Shown here: positions 1-7,617 of the stretch, piece by piece
Layout: each line of letters begins with the position of its first letter
Numbering within the stretch: position 1 is the first letter of the stretch
Assembly: GCA_904397845.1 (NCBI GenBank)
Contig: CAJFOX010000005.1
Location: forward strand, 1-64,000
DNA length: 64,000 bases
Source of the DNA: an uncultured Oscillospiraceae bacterium
Lineage (GTDB): Bacteria; Bacillota; Clostridia; Oscillospirales; Ruminococcaceae
Direction: 5' to 3'
The notes under the pieces: generated by a model
Seen by the model: only the letters and a program-made list of their open reading frames with translations
Database searches by the model: none
What the model was told of the DNA's origin: nothing
Position numbers and translations under genes: made by a program

Positions 1-64
1 AACCTCTGGAGGAAAACCTCTGGAGGAAAACCTCTGGAGGAAAACCTCTGGAGGAAAACCTCTG
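1..64. repeat. 14-bp tandem repeat, at least 4.5 copies
   Basis: Four exact copies of the unit AACCTCTGGAGGAA (1-14, 15-28, 29-42, 43-56) are followed by a partial fifth copy. The array runs off the window edge, so its full length is unknown. Every unit carries a GGAGG Shine-Dalgarno-like core and a CCTC that could pair with it. It lies just upstream of the leader of the surface protein gene at 146. Confidence 0.95.
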
Positions 65-83
65 AATATGACAGGTTGCTCTT

Positions 84-140
84 TTCGGAGGAATGAATAT
101 TGTGCTGGTATTCCTCCGAAACAATAAGTTAAGGAGGAAT
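84..140 (+). promoter_or_regulatory. Leader hairpin able to compete with the ribosome binding site
   Basis: An 11-bp perfect stem is formed by 84-94 and 110-120 (TTCGGAGGAAT with its complement). The right arm contains ATTCCTCC (110-117), which is also perfectly complementary to GGAGGAAT at 133-140, the Shine-Dalgarno of the gene starting at 146. The leader can therefore adopt two exclusive pairings, one exposing and one hiding the ribosome binding site. Function as a translational switch is inference. Confidence 0.55.
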
Positions 141-145
141 TTTTT

Positions 146-1423
146 ATGCAAAACATGCGGCACAAAAAGCTTGCGGCAATGCTTTTGACCCTGGTTATGG
201 CATTGTCCCTGCTGACCGTAACGGCTTTCGCGGAAGATCCGGATGTCGCCAGTATCGATGGCACTCCCTATCCTTCTCTTCAAGCGGCTGTGAACGCTGC
301 TAACGAAGGGGACGTCATCAAACTTTTAGGAGATTTCACAGGAGATGGCGTCGTAGTTGAATCGGGGAAGGAAATTACCATTGATTTTGGCGGATATACC
401 TACGATATTGATAAAACCGTAGGTTCTGCTGGAACAGAAACCAATGGAATGCAGTTGTTGCAGGGTTCTGAAGTTACCCTGACCAACGGAACAATAACTT
501 CAAAAACCGCAAAAATTTTAATTCAAAATTACTCCAAGCTGGAGCTGGACAATATTATTCTGGACGGCACGCAAAGCTCTGGCTGCCGTTATACCGTTTC
601 CAACAACTGTGGTTCTATGACAGTGAAAGGCACCACCGAAATTCTTGCTAACGAAGGACGGGTTGCATTTGATCTGTGGCACGGGATGTCCGCCAGTTAT
701 GCTGAAGAAGGCATTACCGTAACTTTTGACGACAGTTTCACCGGAAAAGTAGACGGAAAAATCGAATACGGTTCTCAGAGCCCCGATACCGAAGGCTGGG
801 AAACAAAAACTAAATTGAACATCAACGCCGGTAATTTTGATATTGAAATTACCTCGTCCTCACCCAATGCGCTTGAAAACGCAAATATCTCTGTAGGCGG
901 CGGTACATTTACCGCTCCGGTCGACTCCAAATTTATCGACACCAGCAAAACCGCCGCGTCCCTGACCTCCGGCGGAAATACTACTTATTATATCGGCGAT
1001 GCGGATGCGGTTGCAAAAACGCTGGCTGACAATGCAAAGGCGGGCGACGTCATCACCGTACAGCAGGGCAATGCAGCCTTTACCGGCGTAGCGGCTGGCG
1101 TACAGGTGAAAAATGACGGCAATGGAACCGTTACCGCCAACGGCCAGGAAGTAGCGTCGGGAGGCGAGGTTAAAATCCCTGAGCCCGAGCCCAAACCTGA
1201 GCCCGAACCCGAACCCGAAAAGCCCGCGTATGACAAAAACGAGGGCAAGGAATTTGCGAAAGTGGAAGTAGGCGAAACGGATTCTTCCTCTCATGCGGAT
1301 GACGAAAACAAGGACAACCCTTCGACCGGCGACAGCAGCAACCTGGCGATTGCCGTTGCGGCAATGCTGATCTCTGCTGGCGGCGCGGCTGCGGCACTTC
1401 TTTCCAAGCAGAAAAAGGCCTAG
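146..1423 (+). CDS. Secreted cell-wall-anchored beta-helix-like surface protein
   Basis: Residues 1-29 form a signal peptide with a basic start, a hydrophobic core and an AFA-E cleavage site. The body (about 35-340) is rich in short repeating T/G/N strands resembling right-handed parallel beta-helix surface proteins. A proline/glutamate-rich spacer (about 345-362) resembles a wall-spanning stalk. The C-terminus has NPSTGD, a hydrophobic helix and a KQKKA tail, the layout of a sortase substrate with a variant of LPXTG. The start follows AAGGAGGAAT with good spacing. An intrinsic terminator follows directly, so it is probably monocistronic. The ligand or role (adhesin?) cannot be told from sequence. 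Confidence 0.8.
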   Translation: MQNMRHKKLAAMLLTLVMALSLLTVTAFAEDPDVASIDGTPYPSLQAAVNAANEGDVIKLLGDFTGDGVVVESGKEITIDFGGYTYDIDKTVGSAGTETNGMQLLQGSEVTLTNGTITSKTAKILIQNYSKLELDNIILDGTQSSGCRYTVSNNCGSMTVKGTTEILANEGRVAFDLWHGMSASYAEEGITVTFDDSFTGKVDGKIEYGSQSPDTEGWETKTKLNINAGNFDIEITSSSPNALENANISVGGGTFTAPVDSKFIDTSKTAASLTSGGNTTYYIGDADAVAKTLADNAKAGDVITVQQGNAAFTGVAAGVQVKNDGNGTVTANGQEVASGGEVKIPEPEPKPEPEPEPEKPAYDKNEGKEFAKVEVGETDSSSHADDENKDNPSTGDSSNLAIAVAAMLISAGGAAAALLSKQKKA

Positions 1424-1426
1424 TAT

Positions 1427-1475
1427 AAAAAGGCTTGCTTTCCAAAAAGGAAAGCAAGCCTTTTTCTTTTTTACG
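1427..1475 (+). terminator. Intrinsic terminator of the surface protein gene
   Basis: A 17-bp perfect stem (1427-1443 with 1449-1465) around an AAAAA loop is followed by a T-rich tail. It begins four bases after the stop codon. Confidence 0.93.
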
Positions 1476-1598
1476 CAAATACGAATGCTCCTGTTTTCGG
1501 TTTTCAATCTGAGCCTACCCAAAAATCGTCCATCAGGGGCCGGCGCCAAAAACAAGCGAAACAAGTTTGATCCGAACGATCCATTAAAACGCTGAACC

Positions 1599-1988
1599 TT
1601 AACCAAGCCGGGGGTTTTTCCTATCGCCAAAAAGCAGCAGAACAGAAAAAATCACCGCTTGCGCCAGAAAGATCCCCAAGCCGACAGCGGTAAAGCTGGC
1701 AAACAAAATCCAGGACGCCACATTAGCCAGGACGCTTAACACAAGGCAGACCAAAAGGGCCAAACGGGCCTTCGGGGCGAAGATCAAAAGCAAAGCGCAG
1801 GCAATACTCAGCAGGACGATTGCCGCAGGGAAAAAATTCCCATATCCTAAAGGCATCATGCTGAAAAAGGGATAAAAGCACTTGACGGTCTCTCCCGGTC
1901 CGGGGGCAAACGTCATGGAAACCCCTCCCGGCAGAAGCATTAAAACCAGGGAAAATAGAATGCCTGCCAAGCAGACCCATCTTTTCAT
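1599..1988 (-). CDS. Small four-helix membrane protein, unknown function
   Basis: The 129-residue protein is almost entirely hydrophobic, with about four predicted membrane segments (around residues 5-22, 50-68, 75-95 and 100-120) and a short basic tail ending KNPRLG. I do not recognise a family. The ATG at 1988 is preferred over an in-frame TTG at 1994 because AGAGGG lies six bases before the ATG but touches the TTG. It has its own promoter (2021-2049) and is convergent with the surface protein gene. The gap 1476-1598 shows no feature. Confidence 0.65.
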   Translation of the reverse strand: MKRWVCLAGILFSLVLMLLPGGVSMTFAPGPGETVKCFYPFFSMMPLGYGNFFPAAIVLLSIACALLLIFAPKARLALLVCLVLSVLANVASWILFASFTAVGLGIFLAQAVIFSVLLLFGDRKNPRLG

Positions 1989-2020
1989 CTTCAACCCTCT
2001 TTCTTTTTAGATTTTATTTC

Positions 2021-2049
2021 ATCATACCACATTTCTGGCAATCCGGCAA
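2021..2049 (-). promoter_or_regulatory. Sigma-A-type promoter for the 1988 membrane protein gene
   Basis: On the minus strand TTGCCG (2044-2049) and TATGAT (2021-2026) are separated by 17 bp and lie about 30 bp before the start codon. Confidence 0.75.
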
Positions 2050-2181
2050 AAAAGAAGCTGGATTCTTTTTTTGCCTTTTTCCTGCAAACCGCCCATTCTT
2101 CACCTCCCCGCCCAAAACAAGCGGGAAAGGAGGGCCCTTTAAAAACGAATCACTGCCTGGCGGATAGAATAACCTATCCCA

Positions 2182-2574
2182 TTATTCATAATCAATCCTC
2201 TCAATTTTGAAAATGACCGGCCTTGTTCCGTCAGAGCAGCAAGCTATCATTGTATTTTCTTCTTTCATCCAGCCTTTCATAATGGAACCGCCCTGCAACC
2301 CCGTATAAAGATAACGGGCAATCGCATCCCAGGCTTCGGAGCAGAAGGGGATTTTGGGGCCACCAGCGACCGTATCCGGGTCTGCGCTTGTTTTGACAAG
2401 TGTGTTCAGCCCCATATGCCAGAAATCGTCTTTCCCATCGCCGCGATAGAATATAAATTCATCCCCGACATGATAGCAGGGACAGGCCCCGGCATTCGGA
2501 TCCGCACAATATTCCCGCTGCAATTCCGGGTACAGCTTTTTATCTATTACGGTAACCTTTACCTTATGTTTCAT
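2182..2574 (-). CDS. TIGR04076-like conserved hypothetical protein
   Basis: The 130-residue soluble protein starts MKHKVKVTVIDKK and has a cysteine cluster (YCADPNAGACPCYHVGDEF, about residues 22-40), an FCSEAWDAI segment and a central glycine-rich stretch. This pattern resembles the TIGR04076 family, whose function is unknown; the assignment is from memory of the family pattern. The start was moved from an upstream ATG to 2574 because GAGGTGAGAAG precedes it. A promoter lies at 2610-2638. It is transcribed divergently from the MATE gene. Confidence 0.7.
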   Translation of the reverse strand: MKHKVKVTVIDKKLYPELQREYCADPNAGACPCYHVGDEFIFYRGDGKDDFWHMGLNTLVKTSADPDTVAGGPKIPFCSEAWDAIARYLYTGLQGGSIMKGWMKEENTMIACCSDGTRPVIFKIERIDYE

Positions 2575-2609
2575 CTTCTCACCTCTGTAAAATTTTCCCC
2601 TTTGGCGAT

Positions 2610-2638
2610 ATTTTACCATTTTGCCAAACGATCCGCAA
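2610..2638 (-). promoter_or_regulatory. Promoter for the TIGR04076-like gene
   Basis: On the minus strand TTGCGG (2633-2638) and TAAAAT (2610-2615) are separated by 17 bp, about 35 bp before the chosen start. Confidence 0.7.
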
Positions 2639-2709
2639 CAACGGCTTTGGCGAAACCGACAGGGAAAAGGCGGCAATGTTTATGCCAGAAAAAGAGCCTT
2701 GCTCCTCCC

Positions 2710-2739
2710 TTGACATTTCCACAGGTGTTGTGCTAAAAT
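2710..2739 (+). promoter_or_regulatory. Promoter for the MATE transporter gene
   Basis: TTGACA at 2710-2715 and TAAAAT at 2734-2739 are separated by 18 bp. The transcript would carry a leader of about 110 nt before the MATE start codon. Confidence 0.8.
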
Positions 2740-2782
2740 ATCTCTCGCTCATCGGAGGGCAGATCATTCTTGGGAAATGACG

Positions 2783-2832
2783 AGCCGGATAAGATGGCAG
2801 GCTGAAACGCCTGCTTCTTATCCGGCTTTTTG
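2783..2832 (+). terminator. Terminator-like hairpin within the MATE leader (candidate attenuator)
   Basis: The stem AGCCGGATAAG (2783-2793) pairs with CTTATCCGGCT (2816-2826), with inner pairing GCAGGC/GCCTGC, followed by TTTTTG. It sits between the promoter and the start codon, so it would stop transcription unless an alternative fold forms. A weaker hairpin TCATT/AATGA lies upstream (about 2765-2781). I could not match the leader to a known riboswitch class. Confidence 0.65.
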
Positions 2833-2858
2833 TAAAAATGAAAAAGGGAGGAGAAAAA

Positions 2859-4223
2859 ATGGAAAATAACAATGGCTTTACAGAGGGAAAAGTTCTTTCC
2901 CCTCTGATCCGGTTTGCACTGCCGATTCTATTCGCCATTTTTCTTCAGACGATGTACGGCGCAGTTGACATGCTGGTAGTCGGGCAATTCTGCCATGCGG
3001 GAGAGGTTTCAGCCGTATCCACCGGCAGTTGGATGATGCAGACGGTCACCTCTTTTATCACCGGGCTGACCATGGGTACCACCGTTTTGCTGGGAAACCG
3101 CATCGGCGCGGGAAAAGCGCAGGATGGCGGCCGGGTAGTAGGGATCAGCATCCTGCTGTTTCTGGCCATTGGAACAGTGCTGACCTTAGTGTTGGAACTG
3201 TTGGCTGTGCCCTTTGCCCGAATGATGCAGGCACCGCAAGAAGCCTTTGACAGCACCGTGCTGTATATCCGGATCTGTGGCGCGGGAACTCTTTTTATCA
3301 TCGCCTTCAACGTACTGGGCGGCGTCTTCCGGGGGATTGGCAACGCAAAGCTCCCGCTGATTTCGGTATCCATTGCCTGTGTTACCAACATTGTCGGGGA
3401 TCTTCTTCTCGTTGGCGTATTTGGATGGGGTGCAGCCGGCGCCGCAGCCGCTACTGTGCTTGCCCAGGCAATAAGCGTAGTCATTTCGATTTTGATTATC
3501 CGCCGAATGGAGCTGCCTTTTTCTTTTTCCAAGCAGAATCTTCGCTGGGAAAGGCACACTGCCGGGCAGGTGGTTCGGCTGGGGCTGCCTATTGCAACCC
3601 AGGATCTTCTGGTTTGCATTTCCTTTTTGGCGATTACGGCCATTGTCAACGCCCTGGGGGTTATCCCGTCAGCCGGCGTCGGCGTGGCGGAGAAAATTTG
3701 TGGTTTTGTTTTGATGGTTCCATCGGCTTATATGCAGGCGATGAGCGCCTTTGTGGCACAGAACATGGGCGCCGGGCGGCCTGACCGAGCGAAAAAAGCG
3801 CTGGCTGGCGCCATCGGAACTTCTTTGGCAGTCGGCGTAGTTCTGTCGTATTTCTCGTTTTTTCACGGCGGATTGCTGGCGCAGCTGTTCGCCCGGGACG
3901 CAGCCGTTATCGCGGCGGCGGCGGAATACCTCAAAGCCTATGCCATTGACTGTTTGCTCGTGTCTTTCCTGTTTTGCATTATGGGCTACTTTAACGGCTG
4001 TGGGCGCACTACTTTTGTCATGATCCAAGGGATCGTAGGCGCATTTTTTGTGCGGATTCCAGTGTCTTGGATCATGAGCCAGGTGCAGCCGGTCTCTTTG
4101 TTCGGCGTGGGGTTGGCAACGCCTGCTTCCACTGTTGTACAGCTTTTGCTGTGCGCAGTCTATTTCATATGGCTCCGTCACCGGGAAAAAAAGGTGCCTG
4201 CAGTGCCGTTTGTGGTGGAATAA
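2859..4223 (+). CDS. MATE family multidrug/metabolite exporter
   Basis: The 454-residue integral membrane protein has about twelve hydrophobic segments in two similar halves, as in MATE (MatE) cation-coupled exporters. Typical elements include the N-terminal LIRFALPILFAIFLQ and the MLVVGQF helix; the two halves begin near residues 15 and 240. It would export organic cations or drugs across the cytoplasmic membrane using Na+ or H+. The start at 2859 is favoured over 2838 because GGGAGGAG lies five bases before it. It is a single gene with its own promoter, an attenuator-like leader and a downstream terminator. The substrate is not predictable. Confidence 0.9.
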   Translation: MENNNGFTEGKVLSPLIRFALPILFAIFLQTMYGAVDMLVVGQFCHAGEVSAVSTGSWMMQTVTSFITGLTMGTTVLLGNRIGAGKAQDGGRVVGISILLFLAIGTVLTLVLELLAVPFARMMQAPQEAFDSTVLYIRICGAGTLFIIAFNVLGGVFRGIGNAKLPLISVSIACVTNIVGDLLLVGVFGWGAAGAAAATVLAQAISVVISILIIRRMELPFSFSKQNLRWERHTAGQVVRLGLPIATQDLLVCISFLAITAIVNALGVIPSAGVGVAEKICGFVLMVPSAYMQAMSAFVAQNMGAGRPDRAKKALAGAIGTSLAVGVVLSYFSFFHGGLLAQLFARDAAVIAAAAEYLKAYAIDCLLVSFLFCIMGYFNGCGRTTFVMIQGIVGAFFVRIPVSWIMSQVQPVSLFGVGLATPASTVVQLLLCAVYFIWLRHREKKVPAVPFVVE

Positions 4224-4232
4224 TCCCTCTTT

Positions 4233-4275
4233 GAAAGAACGCCCTGATGGGATCAGGGCGTTCTTTCATTTTTCC
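4233..4275 (+). terminator. Intrinsic terminator after the MATE gene
   Basis: The stem GAAAGAACGCCCTGA pairs with TCAGGGCGTTCTTTC across a five-base loop and is followed by ATTTTTC. It begins ten bases after the stop codon. Confidence 0.9.
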
Positions 4276-4488
4276 GAAGACCGGCCGTCGTCGTAAAACA
4301 AAAACAGCGATTCCACCGGCAGGGAAAACACAGCGGCAATATCCACGGTAAGGTTCGGTGGAGGATTGTACTGCCCTTTTCCAACCGGCTGATGGTCTCC
4401 CGCCGCGCACCCGCTCGGTTTGCCAGTTCTTGCTGGGTCATTCCTGCTCACGGCGGTAAACGGGGAGAAAGGGTTGCAGTTTCGTCAA
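4266..4488 (-). pseudogene. XRE-family HTH regulator broken by two frameshifts
   Basis: Three minus-strand frames together spell a complete small XRE regulator. One gives a remnant ending YRREQE; the next gives MTQQELANRAGARRETISRLEKG, read here in two blocks (MTQQELANRAG and ARRETISRLEKG); the third gives QYNPPPNLTVDIAAVF followed by LPVESLFLFYDD. The order matches the family pattern (QxMTQxELA, SRxTIxxIEKGxYNPS, IAxVFxxPVExxF). One-base losses before the first Met and after EKG explain the breaks. Such regulators usually repress a small membrane protein; none is intact here. The 3' end overlaps the MATE terminator region. Confidence 0.75.
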
Positions 4489-4881
4489 GAGGCTCCCTTT
4501 TTTCGCAATAATAAAACAAAAGCGCTTCTAGTCCCTGAAGTAAGCCAAAACACAGGTACCCCATCCGATCTGGAAGCGGATGATTCCCTTTTGAGAAAAA
4601 CGATCAGGAGAAGCAGGGCAGTATAGGCCCCTTCCTATCGGATCCGATTTGGCGTGGCGCTGGTTGTGTACCGCTATTTCGCCTTCTTTCTCTACGCCCT
4701 GTTTCTTTTTCACTACGGCCACCCCTAAAAACAGGAGCAGTGGCAGAAAAATCCGATAGTTCATCACAACTGTGCGAGGTCGGATATGCCTTTAATGCCG
4801 GAACATTGCCTGCGAAGCCCGACAATGTATCGACTCGGCACTCTGTCAGGTTTGCCTTCAATGCAGGAGCATTACCCGTGA
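4489..4881. other. Gene-poor decayed interval
   Basis: No intact gene is supported here. A minus-strand frame (4528-4767) begins MMNYRIFLPLLLFLGVAVV, like the start of a small membrane protein, but continues into non-membrane sequence. It may be a decayed partner of the adjacent XRE pseudogene, which is a guess. Confidence 0.4.
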
Positions 4882-5058
4882 GAGCCGACGGCGGAACTGC
4901 TGCGGCTGTTCATCCGGCGGATCGAAATGGGGGAACGGGGGAAGAAATACTCTCGCAGCAGTAGGCAGAGCGTGCGCATCTTCTGCCGGGAGATTGGCGC
5001 AGTGGACAGCGGAATGTTGGAGGCGGCAAATACTGCCACAAAGTTGTCCACGCCCTAG
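4882..5058 (+). pseudogene. C-terminal remnant of a large serine recombinase (DUF4368 region)
   Basis: The plus-strand frame reads EPTAELLRLFIRRIEMGERG, then KKYSRSSRQSVRIFCREIG, then AVDSGMLEA up to a TAG at 5056. This matches the C-terminal DUF4368-type tail of clostridial serine site-specific recombinases (ELLRxFIxRIEVGER-KYSR-IRIYYRDIG). There is no start codon, catalytic domain or recombinase zinc ribbon, so it is the last about 60 codons of a mobile-element recombinase. It points to an excised or eroded integrative element between the MATE and dap regions. Confidence 0.75.
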
Positions 5059-5110
5059 CTTCACCCAGAGGCATCCAATACCGGCCAACCGCAAAATACC
5101 CCGCATAACG

Positions 5111-5140
5111 GAAAAGGCGGGCAGCTATGGCTGCCCGCCT
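5111..5140 (-). terminator. Probable terminator of the dap operon
   Basis: A 10-bp perfect stem AGGCGGGCAG/CTGCCCGCCT (5115-5124 with 5131-5140) is followed on the minus strand by TTTTC. It is 115 bp beyond the dapH stop; no gene lies between. The tail is short, so efficiency is uncertain. Confidence 0.65.
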
Positions 5141-5255
5141 CACTGCGCCCCGGGGGCATCGATGGGTCGGTTTTCGTACCTATCGATAAGCACCCGCCTT
5201 GCACGTCTTCTTTTCCCGTATCAGCTGTCCCTGCGTGAAACTTCCGCATTCGGCT

Positions 5256-5960
5256 TTACCGATCCAGCTCCCGCAGAGCATCTATCAACTCGGTTTTCTG
5301 GGCGGACTTTTCATCTTTTTTCTTGACGACCCGTGCAGGGACCCCGGCTACGACCATGCCTGGCTCCACATCCTCTATGACCACCGATCCAGCGGCCACA
5401 ACAGCCCCTTCGCCGATGCGGACGCCCTCGATCACTACTGCATTGGCCCCGATGAGCACATTGTCTTCCACGACCACCGGCGTTGCAGAAGGCGGTTCTA
5501 CCACGCCGGCCAGCACCGCGCCGGCACCGATGTGGCAACGTTTTCCAACGATGGCCCGGCCGCCCAATACCGCACCCATATCGATCATGGTGCCCGCACC
5601 GATAACCGCGCCGATATTGATGATTGCGCCCATCATAATCACTGCGTTATCGCCAATCTGCACCTGCTCGCGGATAATGGCGCCCGGCTCAATGCGTGCA
5701 TGGATTTCCTTTTTGTCCAAAAGGGGAATCGCAGAATTTCTGGCTTCGTTTTCTACCTGCTGGGCGAGGATCTTCTCCCGGTTTTGCTCCAGCACCGGTC
5801 GGATGTCTTCCCAGTCGCCGAACACAACCGAAAACCCGTTGCCGCCCGAAAACTGCTGCGAGCCGGGAAATTCTACCGGCTGTGACGTTTGCAGCCAGAC
5901 CCGCACCGGCGTTTTTTTGGGTGATGAGCGAATATATTCAATGATTTGGTAAGCGTCCAT
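5256..5960 (-). CDS. dapH: 2,3,4,5-tetrahydropyridine-2,6-dicarboxylate N-acetyltransferase
   Basis: The 234-residue enzyme acetylates tetrahydrodipicolinate with acetyl-CoA in the acetylase branch of lysine/meso-diaminopimelate synthesis. The N-terminal DapH domain (about 1-85, [21 protein letters not shown]) precedes a left-handed beta-helix of hexapeptide repeats (about 88-205, for example [20 protein letters not shown]). The length fits DapH (about 235) and not succinylase-type DapD. It is the last gene of dapF-dapA-dapB-dapH and starts three bases after the dapB stop, with its ribosome binding site inside the dapB end. The acetyl group would be removed by the deacetylase encoded at 9142. 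Confidence 0.95.
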   Translation of the reverse strand: MDAYQIIEYIRSSPKKTPVRVWLQTSQPVEFPGSQQFSGGNGFSVVFGDWEDIRPVLEQNREKILAQQVENEARNSAIPLLDKKEIHARIEPGAIIREQVQIGDNAVIMMGAIINIGAVIGAGTMIDMGAVLGGRAIVGKRCHIGAGAVLAGVVEPPSATPVVVEDNVLIGANAVVIEGVRIGEGAVVAAGSVVIEDVEPGMVVAGVPARVVKKKDEKSAQKTELIDALRELDR

Positions 5961-5962
5961 GC

Positions 5963-6703
5963 CTAACCCATCCTTTCTGTACTGATTACTGGGGAAAACA
6001 GAATATCGTCCAAGGAATAAAATCCCGGGCTCTTGCCTGTCATCAATGCCGCCGCTTTCACCGCACCGGCGGCAAAAATCCGGCGGCTGGCGGCGCTGTG
6101 GGTGATCGAAAGGGTCTCGTCTTCGCCGAAGAAGTACAGCGTGTGCTCGCCGGCTACTGTACCGCCCCGCACGGCAAACATGCCCATCTCATCGCGGCCT
6201 CTGGCCCCGCAGAGGCCTTCCCTGCCACTGATCCGGCGCAGCTGCTGTTCGGGGTCCAGTGCGTTGGCCAGCATCTTGGCGGTGCCGCTGGGGGCATCCA
6301 TTTTCTGATTGTGGTGTTTTTCCACAAGCTCTACATCAAAATTTGCCAGCAATGCCGGGCCGAATTTTTCCAAGATCTGCCGAAAGAGAGCAACGCCCAG
6401 GCTGTAATTGGCGGAATACAAAATCGCTGCTGATTCGCCCAGCTGCCGCAGGGAATCCATCTGCTCTTCGCTATATCCGGTGGTGCCGCTTACAAGCGGT
6501 GTGCCTGTGCGGCGGATGTAGGCCGCCAACGGTTCCAGCATGGCCGGATGGGAAAAATCCACCGCCACATCCGCTTTTTCCAGCGTCTGCAACTCCCCTG
6601 CATCCGAGCTGCTCAGCGCGGCCAGAATCTCCCAGCCCTTCTGCCGGGCCATCTCTTCGACCATATGTCCCATTTTTCCATATCCTGTAATCAAGATTTT
6701 CAC
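5963..6703 (-). CDS. dapB: 4-hydroxy-tetrahydrodipicolinate reductase
   Basis: The 246-residue NAD(P)H-dependent reductase makes tetrahydrodipicolinate from the DapA product. The N-terminal Rossmann motif is [11 protein letters not shown] (about 4-14), and the family signature [15 protein letters not shown] (about 134-148) contains the catalytic His pair and Lys. It is shorter than Gram-negative DapB (about 270), as is common in Firmicutes. It lies 29 bp after dapA and is immediately followed by dapH. Expression should follow the lysine riboswitch upstream of dapF. Confidence 0.96.
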   Translation of the reverse strand: MKILITGYGKMGHMVEEMARQKGWEILAALSSSDAGELQTLEKADVAVDFSHPAMLEPLAAYIRRTGTPLVSGTTGYSEEQMDSLRQLGESAAILYSANYSLGVALFRQILEKFGPALLANFDVELVEKHHNQKMDAPSGTAKMLANALDPEQQLRRISGREGLCGARGRDEMGMFAVRGGTVAGEHTLYFFGEDETLSITHSAASRRIFAAGAVKAAALMTGKSPGFYSLDDILFSPVISTERMG

Positions 6704-6732
6704 CGGGATCCCTCCTTTGCAACCGTTGGCTT

Positions 6733-7617
6733 TTATTTTATTTTCAGCCCTGCCTGTCTCATCATTCCGGCCAGTTTTTCTCTATGCTCTGAACTCATAG
6801 GGCATAACGGGAGCCGGTATCCGCCCACATCCATCCCCATGAGATTCATCGCTTCCTTGACCGGGATGGGGTTAACCTCCATGAACAGCCCGTTGATGAG
6901 ATCCAGATATTTTAACTGCGCTTTTCGCGCCTGCTCGCGCCGGCCTTCCAGATAATCCATGACCATCTGATGGCAGGCTGCCGGCATAATATTGGCCCAG
7001 ACCGAGATAACCCCGCTGGCTCCCAGGGACAAAAGCGGCAAAGTAATGTCGTCGTTGCCACAGAACATCTGGAAATCGTCGGAGAGGTACCGGGCAATCC
7101 TTGCCGCATAGGAAATGTCGCCGCTGGCTTCTTTTATCCCGCATATATTGGGGTGGCGGGCCAGGCGGGCCACCGTCTCCTCCGGAATGGCGCAGCCAGT
7201 GCGTCCGGGCACATTATATAAGATTACCGGCACGTCTACCGCATCGGCCACATCGGCAAAATGGCGGTACATGCCCTCGGCGTTGGCCTTGATATAGTAG
7301 GGGGTAATGCACAAAAGTGCGTCGGCCCCCATCTGGGCGTATTTTTTGCTTTTTTCCAACTGGGTCTCAGTGGAGTTGGAGCCGCTGCCCGCAATCACGG
7401 GGACACGGCCTGCTACCCTGTCGATGGCGAAACGGCAGACCTCGTCATCCTCCTCATGGCTCATGGTGGAAGATTCCCCTGTAGTGCCCAGCACCAGAAT
7501 ACCGTCGGTTCCCTGGGCAACATGCCAGTCCAGGATCTCTCCCAGCCGCTCAAAGTTTACTGTTCCATCCGCATGAAACGGCGTTATCAGCGCTACGATA
7601 GAACCTTGCAATTTCAT
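6733..7617 (-). CDS. dapA: 4-hydroxy-tetrahydrodipicolinate synthase
   Basis: The 294-residue TIM-barrel aldolase condenses pyruvate with aspartate semialdehyde, the first committed lysine/DAP step. The Schiff-base lysine is in GIKEASGD (about residue 161), the active tyrosine in LYNVPGRTG (about 133), and the N-terminal GTTGESSTM loop binds substrate. Length is typical. Its ATG overlaps the dapF stop by four bases (ATGA), implying translational coupling. It is the second gene of the riboswitch-controlled dap operon. Confidence 0.97.
   Translation of the reverse strand: MKLQGSIVALITPFHADGTVNFERLGEILDWHVAQGTDGILVLGTTGESSTMSHEEDDEVCRFAIDRVAGRVPVIAGSGSNSTETQLEKSKKYAQMGADALLCITPYYIKANAEGMYRHFADVADAVDVPVILYNVPGRTGCAIPEETVARLARHPNICGIKEASGDISYAARIARYLSDDFQMFCGNDDITLPLLSLGASGVISVWANIMPAACHQMVMDYLEGRREQARKAQLKYLDLINGLFMEVNPIPVKEAMNLMGMDVGGYRLPLCPMSSEHREKLAGMMRQAGLKIK

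Noticed and set aside
860-1630. Long minus-strand frame opposite the surface protein gene
   Set aside because: It has no ribosome binding site or known domain, runs through the terminator and mirrors the repetitive codons of the real gene.
5061-5249. Short minus-strand frame between dapH and its terminator
   Set aside because: No ribosome binding site with good spacing and no resemblance to a protein family; it contains the terminator hairpin.
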